A DNA stretch of 64,000 nt. It comes from Apostichopus japonicus (taxonomy: Eukaryota; Echinodermata; Holothuroidea; Aspidochirotida; Stichopodidae). The stretch covers positions 30,601,989 through 30,665,988 of the forward strand of contig NC_092572.1 in the NCBI RefSeq assembly GCF_037975245.1. Direction: 5' to 3'. This document shows positions 34,982 to 46,409 of the stretch, in pieces (within the stretch, counting starts at the first letter, position 1; each line of letters starts with the position of its first letter). The notes below the pieces were generated by a model, which saw nothing but the letters and a program-made list of their open reading frames with translations, had not been told where the DNA came from and made no database searches. A program made the position numbers and the translations under genes.

Positions 34982-37900
34982 ATTTTGAAAATATCGTAAA
35001 CACGATATCTCAGGTGGGTAATGTCGGACCAACATCATATTTGGTCTGCCGGAGTACCGCTTACCCTTTTTTCGATGCAGGTCAAAGGTCATTTCGGGTC
35101 ACCGGGGGTCAAATTTTAAAAAATCTCGTAAACACGATATCTCAGGTGGGTAATGTCGGACCAACATCATATTTGGTCTTCCGGAGTATCGCTTACCCTT
35201 TTTTTCGTTGCAGGTCAAAGGTCATTTGGGGTCATTTGGGGTCACCGGGGGTCAAATTTTGAAAAATCTCGTAAACTCGATATCTCAGATGGGTAATGTC
35301 GGACCAACATCATATTTGGTCTGCCGGAGTACCGCTTACCCTTTTTTCGATGCAGGTCAAAGGTCATTTGGGGTCACCGGGGGTCAAATTTTAAAAAATC
35401 TCGTAAACACGATATCTCAGGTGGGTAATGTCGGACCAACATCATATTTGGTCTTCCGGAGTATCGCTTACCCTTTTTTTCGTTGCAGGTCAAAGGTCAT
35501 TTGGGGTCATTTGGGGTCACCGGGGGTCAAATTTTGAAAAATCTCGAAAACACGATATCTCAGGGGGTAATGTCGGACCAACATCGGAATTGGTCTGCCG
35601 GAGTACCGCTTACCCTTTTTTCGATGCAGGTCAAAGGTCATTTCGGGTCACCGGGGTCAAATTTGAAAAAATCTCGTAAACACGATATCTCAGGTGGGTA
35701 ATGTCGGACCAACTTCGGAATTGGTCTGCCGGAGTACCGCTTACCCTTTTTTCGATGCAGGTCAAAGGTCAATTGGGGTCACCGGGGTCAAATTTGAAAA
35801 AATCTCGTAAACACGATATCTCAGGTGGGTAATGTCGGACCAACATCATATTTGGTCTGCCGAAGTATCGCTTACCCTTTTTTTCGATGCAGGTCAAAGG
35901 TCATTTGGGGTCACCGGGGGTCAAATTTTGAAAAATCTCGTAAACACGATATCTCAGGTGGGTAATGTCCGACCAATATTTGGTCTTCCGGAGTACCGCT
36001 TACCCTTTTTTTCGATGCAGGTCAAAGGTCATTTGGGGGTCACCGGGTGTCAAATTTTGAAAAATCTCGTAAACACGATATCTCAGGTGGGTAATGTCCG
36101 ACCAACTTCGGAATTGGTCTGCCGGAGAACCGCTTACCCTTTTTTTCGAGGCAGGTCAAAGGTCATTTGGGGTCACCGGGGGTCAATTTTGAAGAATCTC
36201 GTAAACACGATATCTCAGGTGGGTAATGTCCGACCAACATCGGAAATGGTCTGCCGGAGTACCGCTTACCCTTTTTTTCGATGCAGGTCAAAGGTCATTT
36301 GGGGTCACCGGGGGTCAAATTTTAAAAAATCTCGTAAACACGATATCTCAGGTGGGAAATCGCCGACCAACATCGGAAATGGTCTGCCGGAGAAAAGCTT
36401 ACCCTTTTTTTTCGATGCAGGTCAAAGGTCATTTGGGGTCACCTGGGGTCAATTTTGAAGAATCTCGTAAACACGATATCTCAGGTGGGTAATTTCGGAC
36501 CAACATCATATTTGGTCTGCCGGAGTACCGCTTACCCTTTTTTCGATGCAGGTCAAAAGTCATTTGGGGTCACCGGGGGTCAATTTTGAAAAATCTCGTA
36601 AACACTATATCTCAGGTGGGTAATGTCGAACCAACTTCATATTTGGTCTGCCGGAGTATCGCTTACCCTTTTTTCGATGCAGGTCAAAGGTCATTTGGGG
36701 TCACAGGGTGTCAAATTTTAAAAAATCTCGTAAACACGATATCTCAGGTGGGTAATGTCGGACCAACTTCATATTTGGTCTGCCGAAGTATCGCTTACCC
36801 TTTTTTTCGATGCAGGTCAAAGGTCATTTGGGGTCACCGGGGGTCAAATTTTGAAAAATCTCGTAAACACGATATCTCAGGTGGGTAATGTCCGACCAAT
36901 ATTTGGTCTTCCGGAGTACCGCTTACCCTTTTTTTCGATGCAGGTCAAAGGTCATTTGGGGTCACCGGGGGTAAATTTTGAAAAATCTCGTAAACACGAT
37001 ATCTCAGGTGGGTAATGTCCGACCAACATCATATTTGGTCTGCCGGAGAACAGCTTACCCTTTTTTTCGATGCATGTCAAAGGTCATTTGTGGTCACCGG
37101 GTGTCAAATTTTAAAAAATCTCGTAAACACGATATCTCAGGTGGGTAATGTCCGACCAACGTCATATTTGGTCTGCCGGAGAATAGCTTACCCTTTTTTC
37201 GATGCAGGTCAAAGGTCATTTGGGGTCACCGGGGGTCAATTTTAAAAAATCTCGTAAACACGATATCTCAGGTGGGTAATGTCCGACCAACATCGGAAAT
37301 GGTCTGCCGGAGAATAGCTTACCCTTTTTTCGATGCAGGTCAAAGGTCATTTGGGGTCACCGGGGGTCAAATTTTAAAAAATCTCGTAAAGACGATATCT
37401 CAGGTGGGTAATGTCGGACCAACATCATATTTGGTCTGCCGGAGTACCGCTTACCCTTTTTTTCGATACAGGTCAAAGGTCATTTGGGGTCACCGGGAGT
37501 CAAATTTTAAAAAATCTCGTAAACACGATATCTCAGGTGGGTAATGTCGAACCAACTTCATATTTGGTCTGCCGGACTACCGCTTACCCTTTTTTCGATG
37601 CAGGTCAAAGGTCATTTGGGGTCACCGGGGGTCAAATTTTAAAAAATCTCGTAAACACGATATCTCAGGTGGGTAATGTCGGACCAACATCATATTTGGT
37701 CTTCCGGAGTATCGCCTACCCTTTTTTTCGATGCAGGTCAAAGGTCATTTGGGGTCACCGGGGGTCAAATTTTGAAAAATCTCGTAAACTCGATATCTCA
37801 GATGGGTAATGTCGGACCAACATCATATTTGGTCTGCCGGAGTACCGCTTACCCTTTTTTCGATGCAGGTCAAAGGTCATTTGGGGTCACCGGGGGTCAA

Positions 37901-38709
37901 ATTTTAAAAAATCTCGTAAACACGATATCTCAGGTGGGTAATGTCGGACCAACATCATATTTGGTCTTCCGGAGTATCGCTTACCCTTTTTTTCGTTGCA
38001 GGTCAAAGGTCATTTGGGGTCATTTGGGGTCACCGGGGGTCAAATTTTGAAAAATCTCGTAAACACGATATCTCAGGGGGTAATGTCGGACCAACATCGG
38101 AATTGGTCTGCCGGAGTACCGCTTACCCTTTTTTCGATGCAGGTCAAAGGTCATTTCGGGTCACCGGGGTCAAATTTGAAAAAATCTCGTAAACACGATA
38201 TCTCAGGTGGGTAATGTCGGACCAACTTCGGAATTGGTCTGCCGGAGTACCGCTTACCCTTTTTTCGATGCAGGTCAAAGGTCATTTGGGGTCACCGGGG
38301 TCAAATTTGAAAAAATCTCGTAAACACGATATCTCAGGTGGGTAATGTCGGACCAACATCATATTTGGTCTGCCGGAGTACCGGTTGCCCTTTTTTTCGA
38401 TACAGGTCAAAGGTCATTTGGGGTCACCGGGGGTCAAATTTTAAAAATCTCGTAAACACGATATCTCAGGTGGGTAATGTCGGACCAACATCATATTTGG
38501 TCTGCCGGAGTATCGCTTACCCTTTTTTCGATGCAGGTCAAAGGTCATTTGGGGTCACCGTGGGTCACCGGGGGTCAAATTTTAAAAATCTCGTAAACAC
38601 GATATCTCAGGGGGGTAATGTCGGACCAACATCATATTTGGTCTTCCGAAGTATCGCTTACCCTTTTTTTCGTTGCAGGTCAAAAGTCATTTTGGGGTCA
38701 CCGGGGGTC

Positions 38710-38950
38710 AAATTTTAAAAAATCTCCAAAACGCGATATCTCAGGTGGGTAATGTCGGACCAACTCTGTGTTTGGTCCGCCGGAGTCCCGCTGACCCTTC
38801 GTTTTCGATCCAGGTCAAAGGTCATTTGGGGTCACCGGGGGTCAAATCGTAGAAAATCTCCAAAACGCGATATCTCAGGTGGGTAATGTCGGACCAACTC
38901 CGTGTGTGGTCCGCCGGAGTCCCGCTGACCCTTCGTTTTCGATCCAGGTC
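38710..38950. repeat. B1-B2 doublet
   Basis: Third member of the CTCTGTGT-loop doublets, in the 7650-offset copy. Confidence 0.84.
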
Positions 38951-39093
38951 AAAGGTCATTTGGGGTCACCGGGGGTCAAATTTTGAAAAATCTCTTAAAC
39001 ACGATATCCCAGGTGGGTAATGTCGGACCAACTTCGGAATTGGTCTGCCGGAGAACCGCTTACCCTTTTTTCGATGCAGGTCAAAGGTCATTT

Positions 39094-39141
39094 GGGGTCA
39101 CCGGGGGTCACCGGGGGTCACCGGGGGTCCCCGGGGGTCAA
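39094..39141 (+). repeat. 10 bp minisatellite expansion, fourth occurrence
   Basis: Same five-unit structure, carried by the 7650-offset duplication. Confidence 0.9.
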
Positions 39142-39759
39142 ATTTTGAAAATATCGTAAACACGATATCTCAGGTGGGTAATGTCGGACCAACATCATAT
39201 TTGGTCTGCCGGAGTACCGCTTACCCTTTTTTCGATGCAGGTCAAAGGTCATTTCGGGTCACCGGGGGTCAAATTTTAAAAAATCTCGTAAACACGATAT
39301 CTCAGGTGGGTAATGTCGGACCAACATCATATTTGGTCTTCCGGAGTATCGCTTACCCTTTTTTTCGTTGCAGGTCAAAGGTCATTTGGGGTCATTTGGG
39401 GTCACCGGGGGTCAAATTTTGAAAAATCTCGTAAACTCGATATCTCAGATGGGTAATGTCGGACCAACATCATATTTGGTCTGCCGGAGTACCGCTTACC
39501 CTTTTTTCGATGCAGGTCAAAGGTCATTTGGGGTCACCGGGGGTCAAATTTTAAAAAATCTCGTAAACACGATATCTCAGGTGGGTAATGTCGGACCAAC
39601 ATCATATTTGGTCTTCCGGAGTATCGCTTACCCTTTTTTTCGTTGCAGGTCAAAGGTCATTTGGGGTCATTTGGGGTCACCGGGGGTCAAATTTTGAAAA
39701 ATCTCGAAAACACGATATCTCAGGGGGTAATGTCGGACCAACATCGGAATTGGTCTGCC

Positions 39760-40184
39760 GGAGAACCGCTTACCCTTTTTTCGATGCAGGTCAAAGGTCA
39801 ATTGGGGTCACCGGGGTCAAATTTTAAAAAATCTCGTAAACACGATATCTCAGGTGGGTAATGTCGGACCAACTTCGGAATTGGTCTGCCGGAGTACCGC
39901 TTACCCTTTTTTCGATGCAGGTCAAAGGTCATTTGGGGTCACCGTTGTCAAATTTTAAAAAATCTCGTAAACACGATATCTCAGGTGGGTAATGTCGGAC
40001 CAACATCATATTTGGTCTGCCGGAGTACCGGTTGCCCTTTTTTTCGATACAGGTCAAAGGTCATTTGGGGTCACCGGGGGTCAAATTTTAAAAATCTCGT
40101 AAACACGATATCTCAGGTGGGTAATGTCGGACCAACATCATATTTGGTCTGCCGGAGTACCGCTTACCCTTTTTTCGATGCAGG
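39760..40184. repeat. Satellite A monomers before the 1878 bp repeat
   Basis: About three monomers, including one with CACCGTTGTC near 39,942 and the ACCGGTTGCCC monomer near 40,027. This stretch, with sequence to about 41,070, reappears at 52.7-54.24 kb at an offset of 13,173. Confidence 0.8.
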
Positions 40185-40358
40185 TCAAAGGTCATTTGGG
40201 GTCACCGTGGGTCACCGGGGGTCAAATTTTAAAGAATCTCGTAAACACGATATCTCAGGGGGGTAATGTCGGACCAACATCATATTTGGTCTTCCGGAGT
40301 ATCGCTTACCCTTTTTTTCGTTGCAGGTCAAAGGTCATTTTGGGGTCACCGGGGGTCA

Positions 40359-40598
40359 AATTTTAAAAAATCTCCAAAACGCGATATCTCAGGTGGGTAA
40401 TGTCGGACCAACTCCGTGTTTGGTCCGCCGGAGTCCCGCTGACCCTTCGTTTTCGATCCAGGTCAAAGGTCATTTTGGGGTCACCGGGGGTCAAATCGTA
40501 GAAAATCTCCAAAACGCGATATCTCAGGTGGGTAATGTCGGACCAACTCCGTGTGTGGTCCGCCGGAGTCCCGCTGACCCTTCGTTTTCGATCCAGGT
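40359..40598. repeat. B1-B2 doublet with DR5 spacer
   Basis: Loop is CTCCGTGT. Between the two monomers the half-site box at 40,460-40,493 reads AGGTCA-A-AGGTCA-TTTTG-GGGTCA-CCGG-GGGTCA, so one spacer is 5 nt. Confidence 0.85.
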
Positions 40599-41297
40599 CA
40601 AAGGTCATTTGGGGTCACCGGGGGTCAAATTTTGAAAAATCTCGTAAACACGATATCTCAGGTGGGTAATGTCGAACCAACTTCGTATTTGGTCTGCCGG
40701 AGTACCGCTTACCCTTTTTTCGATGCAGGTCAAAGGTCATTTGGGGTCACCGGGGTCAAATTTTAAAAAATCTCGTAAACACGATATCTCAGGTGGGTAA
40801 TGTCGGACCAACTTCATATTTGGTCTGCCGAAGTATCGCTTACCCTTTTTTCGATGCAGGTCAAAGGTTATTTGGGGTCACAGGGTGTCAAATTTTAAAA
40901 AATCTCGTAAACACGATATCTCAGGTGGGTAATGTCGGACCAACATCATATTTGGTCTGCCGGAGTACCGGTTGCCCTTTTTTTCGATACAGGTCAAAGG
41001 TCATTTGGGGTCACCGGGGGTCAAATTTTAAAAATCTCGTAAACACGATATCTCAGGTGGGTAATGTCGGACCAACATCATATTTGGTCTGCCGGAGTAC
41101 CGCTTACCCTTTTTTCGATGCAGGTCAAAGATCATTTGGGGTCACCGTGGTTCACCGGGGGTCAAATTTTAAAGAATCTCGTAAACACGATATCTCAGGG
41201 GGGTAATGTCGGACCAACATCATATTTGGTCTTCCGGAGTATCGCTTACCCTTTTTTTCGTTGCAGGTCAAAGGTCATTTTGGGGTCACCGGGGGTC

Positions 41298-41538
41298 AAA
41301 TTTTAAAAAATCTCCAAAACGCGATATCTCAGGTGGGTAATGTCGGACCAACTCCGTGTTTGGTCCGCCGGAGTCCCGCTGACCCTTCGTTTTCGATCCA
41401 GGTCAAAGGTCATTTTGGGGTCACCGGGGGTCAAATCGTAGAAAATCTCCAAAACGCGATATCTCAGGTGGGTAATGTCGGACCAACTCCGTGTGTGGTC
41501 CGCCGGAGTCCCGCTGACCCTTCGTTTTCGATCCAGGT
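41298..41538. repeat. B1-B2 doublet with DR5 spacer
   Basis: Second half of the 1878 bp repeat, copy 1. It is indistinguishable from 40,359 at the bases compared. Confidence 0.85.
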
Positions 41539-42235
41539 CAAAGGTCATTTGGGGTCACCGGGGGTCAAATTTTGAAAAATCTCGTAAACACGATATCTCA
41601 GGTGGGTAATGTCGAACCAACTTCGTGTTTGGTCTGCCGGAGTACCGCTTACCCTTTTTTCGATGCAGGTCAAAGGTCATTTGGGGTCACCGGGGTCAAG
41701 TTTTAAAAAAATCTCGTAAACACGATATCTCAGGTGGGTAATGTCGGACCAACTTCATATTTGGTCTGCCGAAGTATCGCTTACCCTTTTTTCGATGCAG
41801 GTCAAAGGTCATTTGGGGTCACAGGGTGTCAAGTTTTAAAAAATCTCGTAAACACGATATCTCAGGTGGGTAATGTCGGACCAACTTCATATTTGGTCTG
41901 CCGAAGTATCGCTTACCCTTTTTTTCGATGCAGGTCAAAGGTCATTTGGGGTCACCGGGGGTCAAATTTTGAAAAATCTCGTAAACACGATATCTCAGGT
42001 GGGTAATGTCCGACCAATATTTGGTCTTCCGGAGTACCGCTTACCCTTTTTTTCGATGCAGGTCAAAGGTCATTTGGGGTCACCGTGGGTCACCGGGGGT
42101 CAAATTTTAAAGAATCTCGTAAACACGATATCTCAGGGGGGTAATGTCGGACCAACATCATATTTGGTCTTCCGGAGTATCGCTTACCCTTTTTTTCGTT
42201 GCAGGTCAAAGGTCATTTTGGGGTCACCGGGGGTC

Positions 42236-42476
42236 AAATTTTAAAAAATCTCCAAAACGCGATATCTCAGGTGGGTAATGTCGGACCAACTCCGTGTTTG
42301 GTCCGCCGGAGTCCCGCTGACCCTTCGTTTTCGATCCAGGTCAAAGGTCATTTTGGGGTCACCGGGGGTCAAATCGTAGAAAATCTCCAAAACGCGATAT
42401 CTCAGGTGGGTAATGTCGGACCAACTCCGTGTGTGGTCCGCCGGAGTCCCGCTGACCCTTCGTTTTCGATCCAGGT
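42236..42476. repeat. B1-B2 doublet with DR5 spacer
   Basis: First half of the 1878 bp repeat, copy 2. Confidence 0.85.
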
Positions 42477-43175
42477 CAAAGGTCATTTGGGGTCACCGGG
42501 GGTCAAATTTTGAAAAATCTCGTAAACACGATATCTCAGGTGGGTAATGTCGAACCAACTTCGTATTTGGTCTGCCGGAGTACCGCTTACCCTTTTTTCG
42601 ATGCAGGTCAAAGGTCATTTGGGGTCACCGGGGTCAAATTTTAAAAAATCTCGTAAACACGATATCTCAGGTGGGTAATGTCGGACCAACTTCATATTTG
42701 GTCTGCCGAAGTATCGCTTACCCTTTTTTCGATGCAGGTCAAAGGTTATTTGGGGTCACAGGGTGTCAAATTTTAAAAAATCTCGTAAACACGATATCTC
42801 AGGTGGGTAATGTCGGACCAACATCATATTTGGTCTGCCGGAGTACCGGTTGCCCTTTTTTTCGATACAGGTCAAAGGTCATTTGGGGTCACCGGGGGTC
42901 AAATTTTAAAAATCTCGTAAACACGATATCTCAGGTGGGTAATGTCGGACCAACATCATATTTGGTCTGCCGGAGTACCGCTTACCCTTTTTTCGATGCA
43001 GGTCAAAGATCATTTGGGGTCACCGTGGTTCACCGGGGGTCAAATTTTAAAGAATCTCGTAAACACGATATCTCAGGGGGGTAATGTCGGACCAACATCA
43101 TATTTGGTCTTCCGGAGTATCGCTTACCCTTTTTTTCGTTGCAGGTCAAAGGTCATTTTGGGGTCACCGGGGGTC

Positions 43176-43416
43176 AAATTTTAAAAAATCTCCAAAACGC
43201 GATATCTCAGGTGGGTAATGTCGGACCAACTCCGTGTTTGGTCCGCCGGAGTCCCGCTGACCCTTCGTTTTCGATCCAGGTCAAAGGTCATTTTGGGGTC
43301 ACCGGGGGTCAAATCGTAGAAAATCTCCAAAACGCGATATCTCAGGTGGGTAATGTCGGACCAACTCCGTGTGTGGTCCGCCGGAGTCCCGCTGACCCTT
43401 CGTTTTCGATCCAGGT
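43176..43416. repeat. B1-B2 doublet with DR5 spacer
   Basis: Second half of the 1878 bp repeat, copy 2. Confidence 0.85.
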
Positions 43417-43839
43417 CAAAGGTCATTTGGGGTCACCGGGGGTCAAATTTTGAAAAATCTCGTAAACACGATATCTCAGGTGGGTAATGTCGAACCAACT
43501 TCGTGTTTGGTCTGCCGGAGTACCGCTTACCCTTTTTTCGATGCAGGTCAAAGGTCATTTGGGGTCACCGGGGTCAAGTTTTAAAAAAATCTCGTAAACA
43601 CGATATCTCAGGTGGGTAATGTCGGACCAACTTCATATTTGGTCTGCCGAAGTATCGCTTACCCTTTTTTCGATGCAGGTCAAAGGTCATTTGGGGTCAC
43701 AGGGTGTCAAGTTTTAAAAAATCTCGTAAACACGATATCTCAGGTGGGTAATGTCGGACCAACTTCATATTTGGTCTGCCGAAGTATCGCTTACCCTTTT
43801 TTTCGATGCAGGTCAAAGGTCATTTGGGGTCACCGGGGG

Positions 43840-45120
43840 TCAAATTTTGAAAAATCTCGTAAACACGATATCTCAGGTGGGTAATGTCCGACCAATATTT
43901 GGTCTTCCGGAGTACCGCTTACCCTTTTTTTCGATGCAGGTCAAAGGTCATTTGGGGTCACCGGGGGTCAAATTTTGAAAAATCTCGTAAACACGTTATC
44001 TCAGGTGGGTAATGTCGGACCAACATCATATTTGGTCTGCCGGAGAATAGCTTACCCTTTTTTTCGATGCAGGTCAAAGGTCATTTGGGGTCACCTTGGG
44101 TAAATTTTGAAAAATCTCGTAAGCACGATATCTCAGGTGGGTAATGTCCGACCAACATCATATTTGGTCTGCCGGAGTACCGCTTACCCTTTTTTCGATG
44201 CAGGTCAAAGGTCATTTGGGGTCACCGGGGGTCAATTTTAAAAAATCTCGTAAACACGATATCTCAGGTGGGTAATGTCCGACCAACATCGGAATTGGTC
44301 TGCCGGAGAATAGCTTACCCTTTTTTTTCGATACAGGTCAAAGGTCATTTGGGGTCACCGGGGGTCAAATTTTAAAAAATCTCGTAAACACGATATCTCA
44401 GGTGGGTAATGTCGAACCAACTTCATATTTGGTCTGCCGGAGTACCGCTTACCCTTTTTTCGATGCAGGTCAAAGGTCATTTGGGGTCACCGGGGGTCAA
44501 ATTTTAAAAAATCTCGTAAACACGATATCTCAGGTGGGTAATGTCGGACCAACTTCATATTTGGTCTGCCGAAGTATCGCTTACCCTTTTTTCGATGCAG
44601 GTCAAAGGTCATTTCGGGTCACCGGGGGTCAAATTTTGAAAAATCTCGTAAACTCGATATCTCAGGAGGGTAATATCGGACCAACTTCGGAATTGGTCTG
44701 CCGGAGTACCGCTTACCCTTTTTTCGATGCAGGTCAAAGGTCATTTGGGGTCACCGGGGGTCAAATTTTAAAAAATCTCGTAAACACGATATCTCAGGTG
44801 GGTAATGTCGGACCAACTTCAGATTTGGTCTTCCGGAGTATCGCTTACCCTTTTTTTCGATGCAGGTCAAAGGTCATTTGGGGTCACAGGGGGTCAAATT
44901 TTAAAAAATCTCGTAAACACGATATCTCAGGTGGGTAATGTCCGACCAACATCGGAAATGGTCTGCCGGAGAATAGCTTACCCTTTTTTTCGATACAGGT
45001 CAAAGGTCATTTGGGGTCACCGGGGGTCAAATTTTAAAAAATCTCGTAAACACGATATCTCAGGTGGGTAATGTCGAACCAACTTCAGATTTGGTCTTCC
45101 GGAGTATCGCTTACCCTTTT
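43840..45120. repeat. 1.28 kb block repeated at 46,080-47,350
   Basis: Offset is 2234. The copies part near 45,120, where this copy has T6 and 47.35 kb has T7 followed by CACAGGGGGTC. Between them lies a short sub-array alternating the deletion monomer, the GTTATC monomer and the GTAAGCACG monomer. Confidence 0.82.
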
Positions 45121-45299
45121 TTCGATGCAGGTCAAAGGTCATTTGGGGTCACCGGGGTCAAATTTTGAAAAATCTCGTAAACTCGATATCTCAGGTGGGT
45201 AATGTCGGACCAACTTCATATTTGGTCTGCCGAAGTATCGCTTACCCTTTTTTTCGATGCAGGTCAAAGGTCATTTGGGGTCACCGGGGGTCAAATTTT

Positions 45300-46400
45300 G
45301 AAAAATCTCGTAAACACGATATCTCAGGTGGGTAATGTCCGACCAATATTTGGTCTTCCGGAGTACCGCTTACCCTTTTTTTCGATGCAGGTCAAAGGTC
45401 ATTTGGGGTCACCGGGGGTCAAATTTTGAAAAATCTCGTAAACACGTTATCTCAGGTGGGTAATGTCGGACCAACATCATATTTGGTCTGCCGGAGAATA
45501 GCTTACCCTTTTTTTCGATGCAGGTCAAAGGTCATTTGGGGTCACCGGGGGTAAATTTTGAAAAATCTCGTAAGCACGATATCTCAGGTGGGTAATGTCC
45601 GACCAACATCATATTTGGTCTGCCGGAGTACCGCTTACCCTTTTTTCGATGCAGGTCAAAGGTCATTTGGGGTCACCGGGGGTCAATTTTAAAAAATCTC
45701 GTAAACACGATATCTCAGGTGGGTAATGTCCGACCAATATTTGGTCTTCCGGAGTACCGCTTACCCTTTTTTTCGATGCAGGTCAAAGGTCATTTGGGGT
45801 CACCGGGGGTCAAATTTTGAAAAATCTCGTAAACACGTTATCTCAGGTGGGTAATGTCGGACCAACATCATATTTGGTCTGCCGGAGAATAGCTTACCCT
45901 TTTTTTCGATGCAGGTCAAAGGTCATTTGGGGTCACCGGGGGTAAATTTTGAAAAATCTCGTAAGCACGATATCTCAGGTGGGTAATGTCCGACCAACAT
46001 CATATTTGGTCTGCCGGAGTACCGCTTACCCTTTTTTCGATGCAGGTCAAAGGTCATTTGGGGTCACCGGGGGTCAAATTTTGAAAAATCTCGTAAACAC
46101 GATATCTCAGGTGGGTAATGTCCGACCAATATTTGGTCTTCCGGAGTACCGCTTACCCTTTTTTTCGATGCAGGTCAAAGGTCATTTGGGGTCACCGGGG
46201 GTCAAATTTTGAAAAATCTCGTAAACACGTTATCTCAGGTGGGTAATGTCGGACCAACATCATATTTGGTCTGCCGGAGAATAGCTTACCCTTTTTTTCG
46301 ATGCAGGTCAAAGGTCATTTGGGGTCACCGGGGGTAAATTTTGAAAAATCTCGTAAGCACGATATCTCAGGTGGGTAATGTCCGACCAACATCATATTTG
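45300..46400. repeat. Three-monomer sub-repeat (about 390 bp)
   Basis: The trio of CCGACCAATATTTGG (128 bp type), ACACGTTATC and GTAAGCACG monomers recurs near 45,340, 45,730 and 46,125, an interval of about 390 bp. The third monomer alternates between GGTCAATTTTAAA and GGTCAAATTTTGAAA endings. This small-scale HOR is also present at 55.96-56.96 kb. Confidence 0.75.
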
Positions 46401-46409
46401 GTCTGCCGG

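Larger units (their letters stand above)
34920..39760. repeat. 4.8 kb copy of 27,270-32,110
   Basis: Offset is 7651, becoming 7650 after a 1 bp difference in an A run near 28,147/35,798. It begins within the expanded GGGGTCACCG tract and carries the B doublet near 38,710 and a second expansion at 39,094. It has a private GTAAAGACG change near 37,389. It ends near 39,765, where GAGAACCGC replaces GAGTACCGC. Confidence 0.86.
40185..42062. repeat. 1878 bp higher-order repeat, copy 1
   Basis: Made of two related halves offset by 938-940 bp, each with a GTGGGTCACC or GTGGTTCACC monomer, a GGGGGGTAATG monomer and a B doublet. The halves are told apart by CTTCGTATTTGG against CTTCGTGTTTGG and by GGTCAAATTTT against GGTCAAGTTTT. 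Confidence 0.9.
42063..43962. repeat. 1878 bp higher-order repeat, copy 2
   Basis: I found no difference from copy 1 at any of the markers compared (CGTATTTGG/CGTGTTTGG, AAAGGTTATTT, AAAGATCATTTGG, CACCGTGGTTCACC, GTCAAGTTTT). It looks like the most recent event in the window. It ends near 43,962, where GTCACCGGGGG replaces GTCACCGTGGG. Confidence 0.9.

Noticed and set aside
40363-40608. Recurrent 81-codon minus-strand frame over B doublets
   Set aside because: It appears only where two B monomers and a 134-135 bp spacing coincide, and its peptide is a duplicated monomer translation. It follows the repeat and no independent gene signal is seen.
40185-43962. Treating near-identical copies as an assembly artefact
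   Set aside because: Possible in principle, but each copy has distinct junctions to different flanks and scattered private substitutions exist between most other copies. Read depth would decide. I keep them as real.
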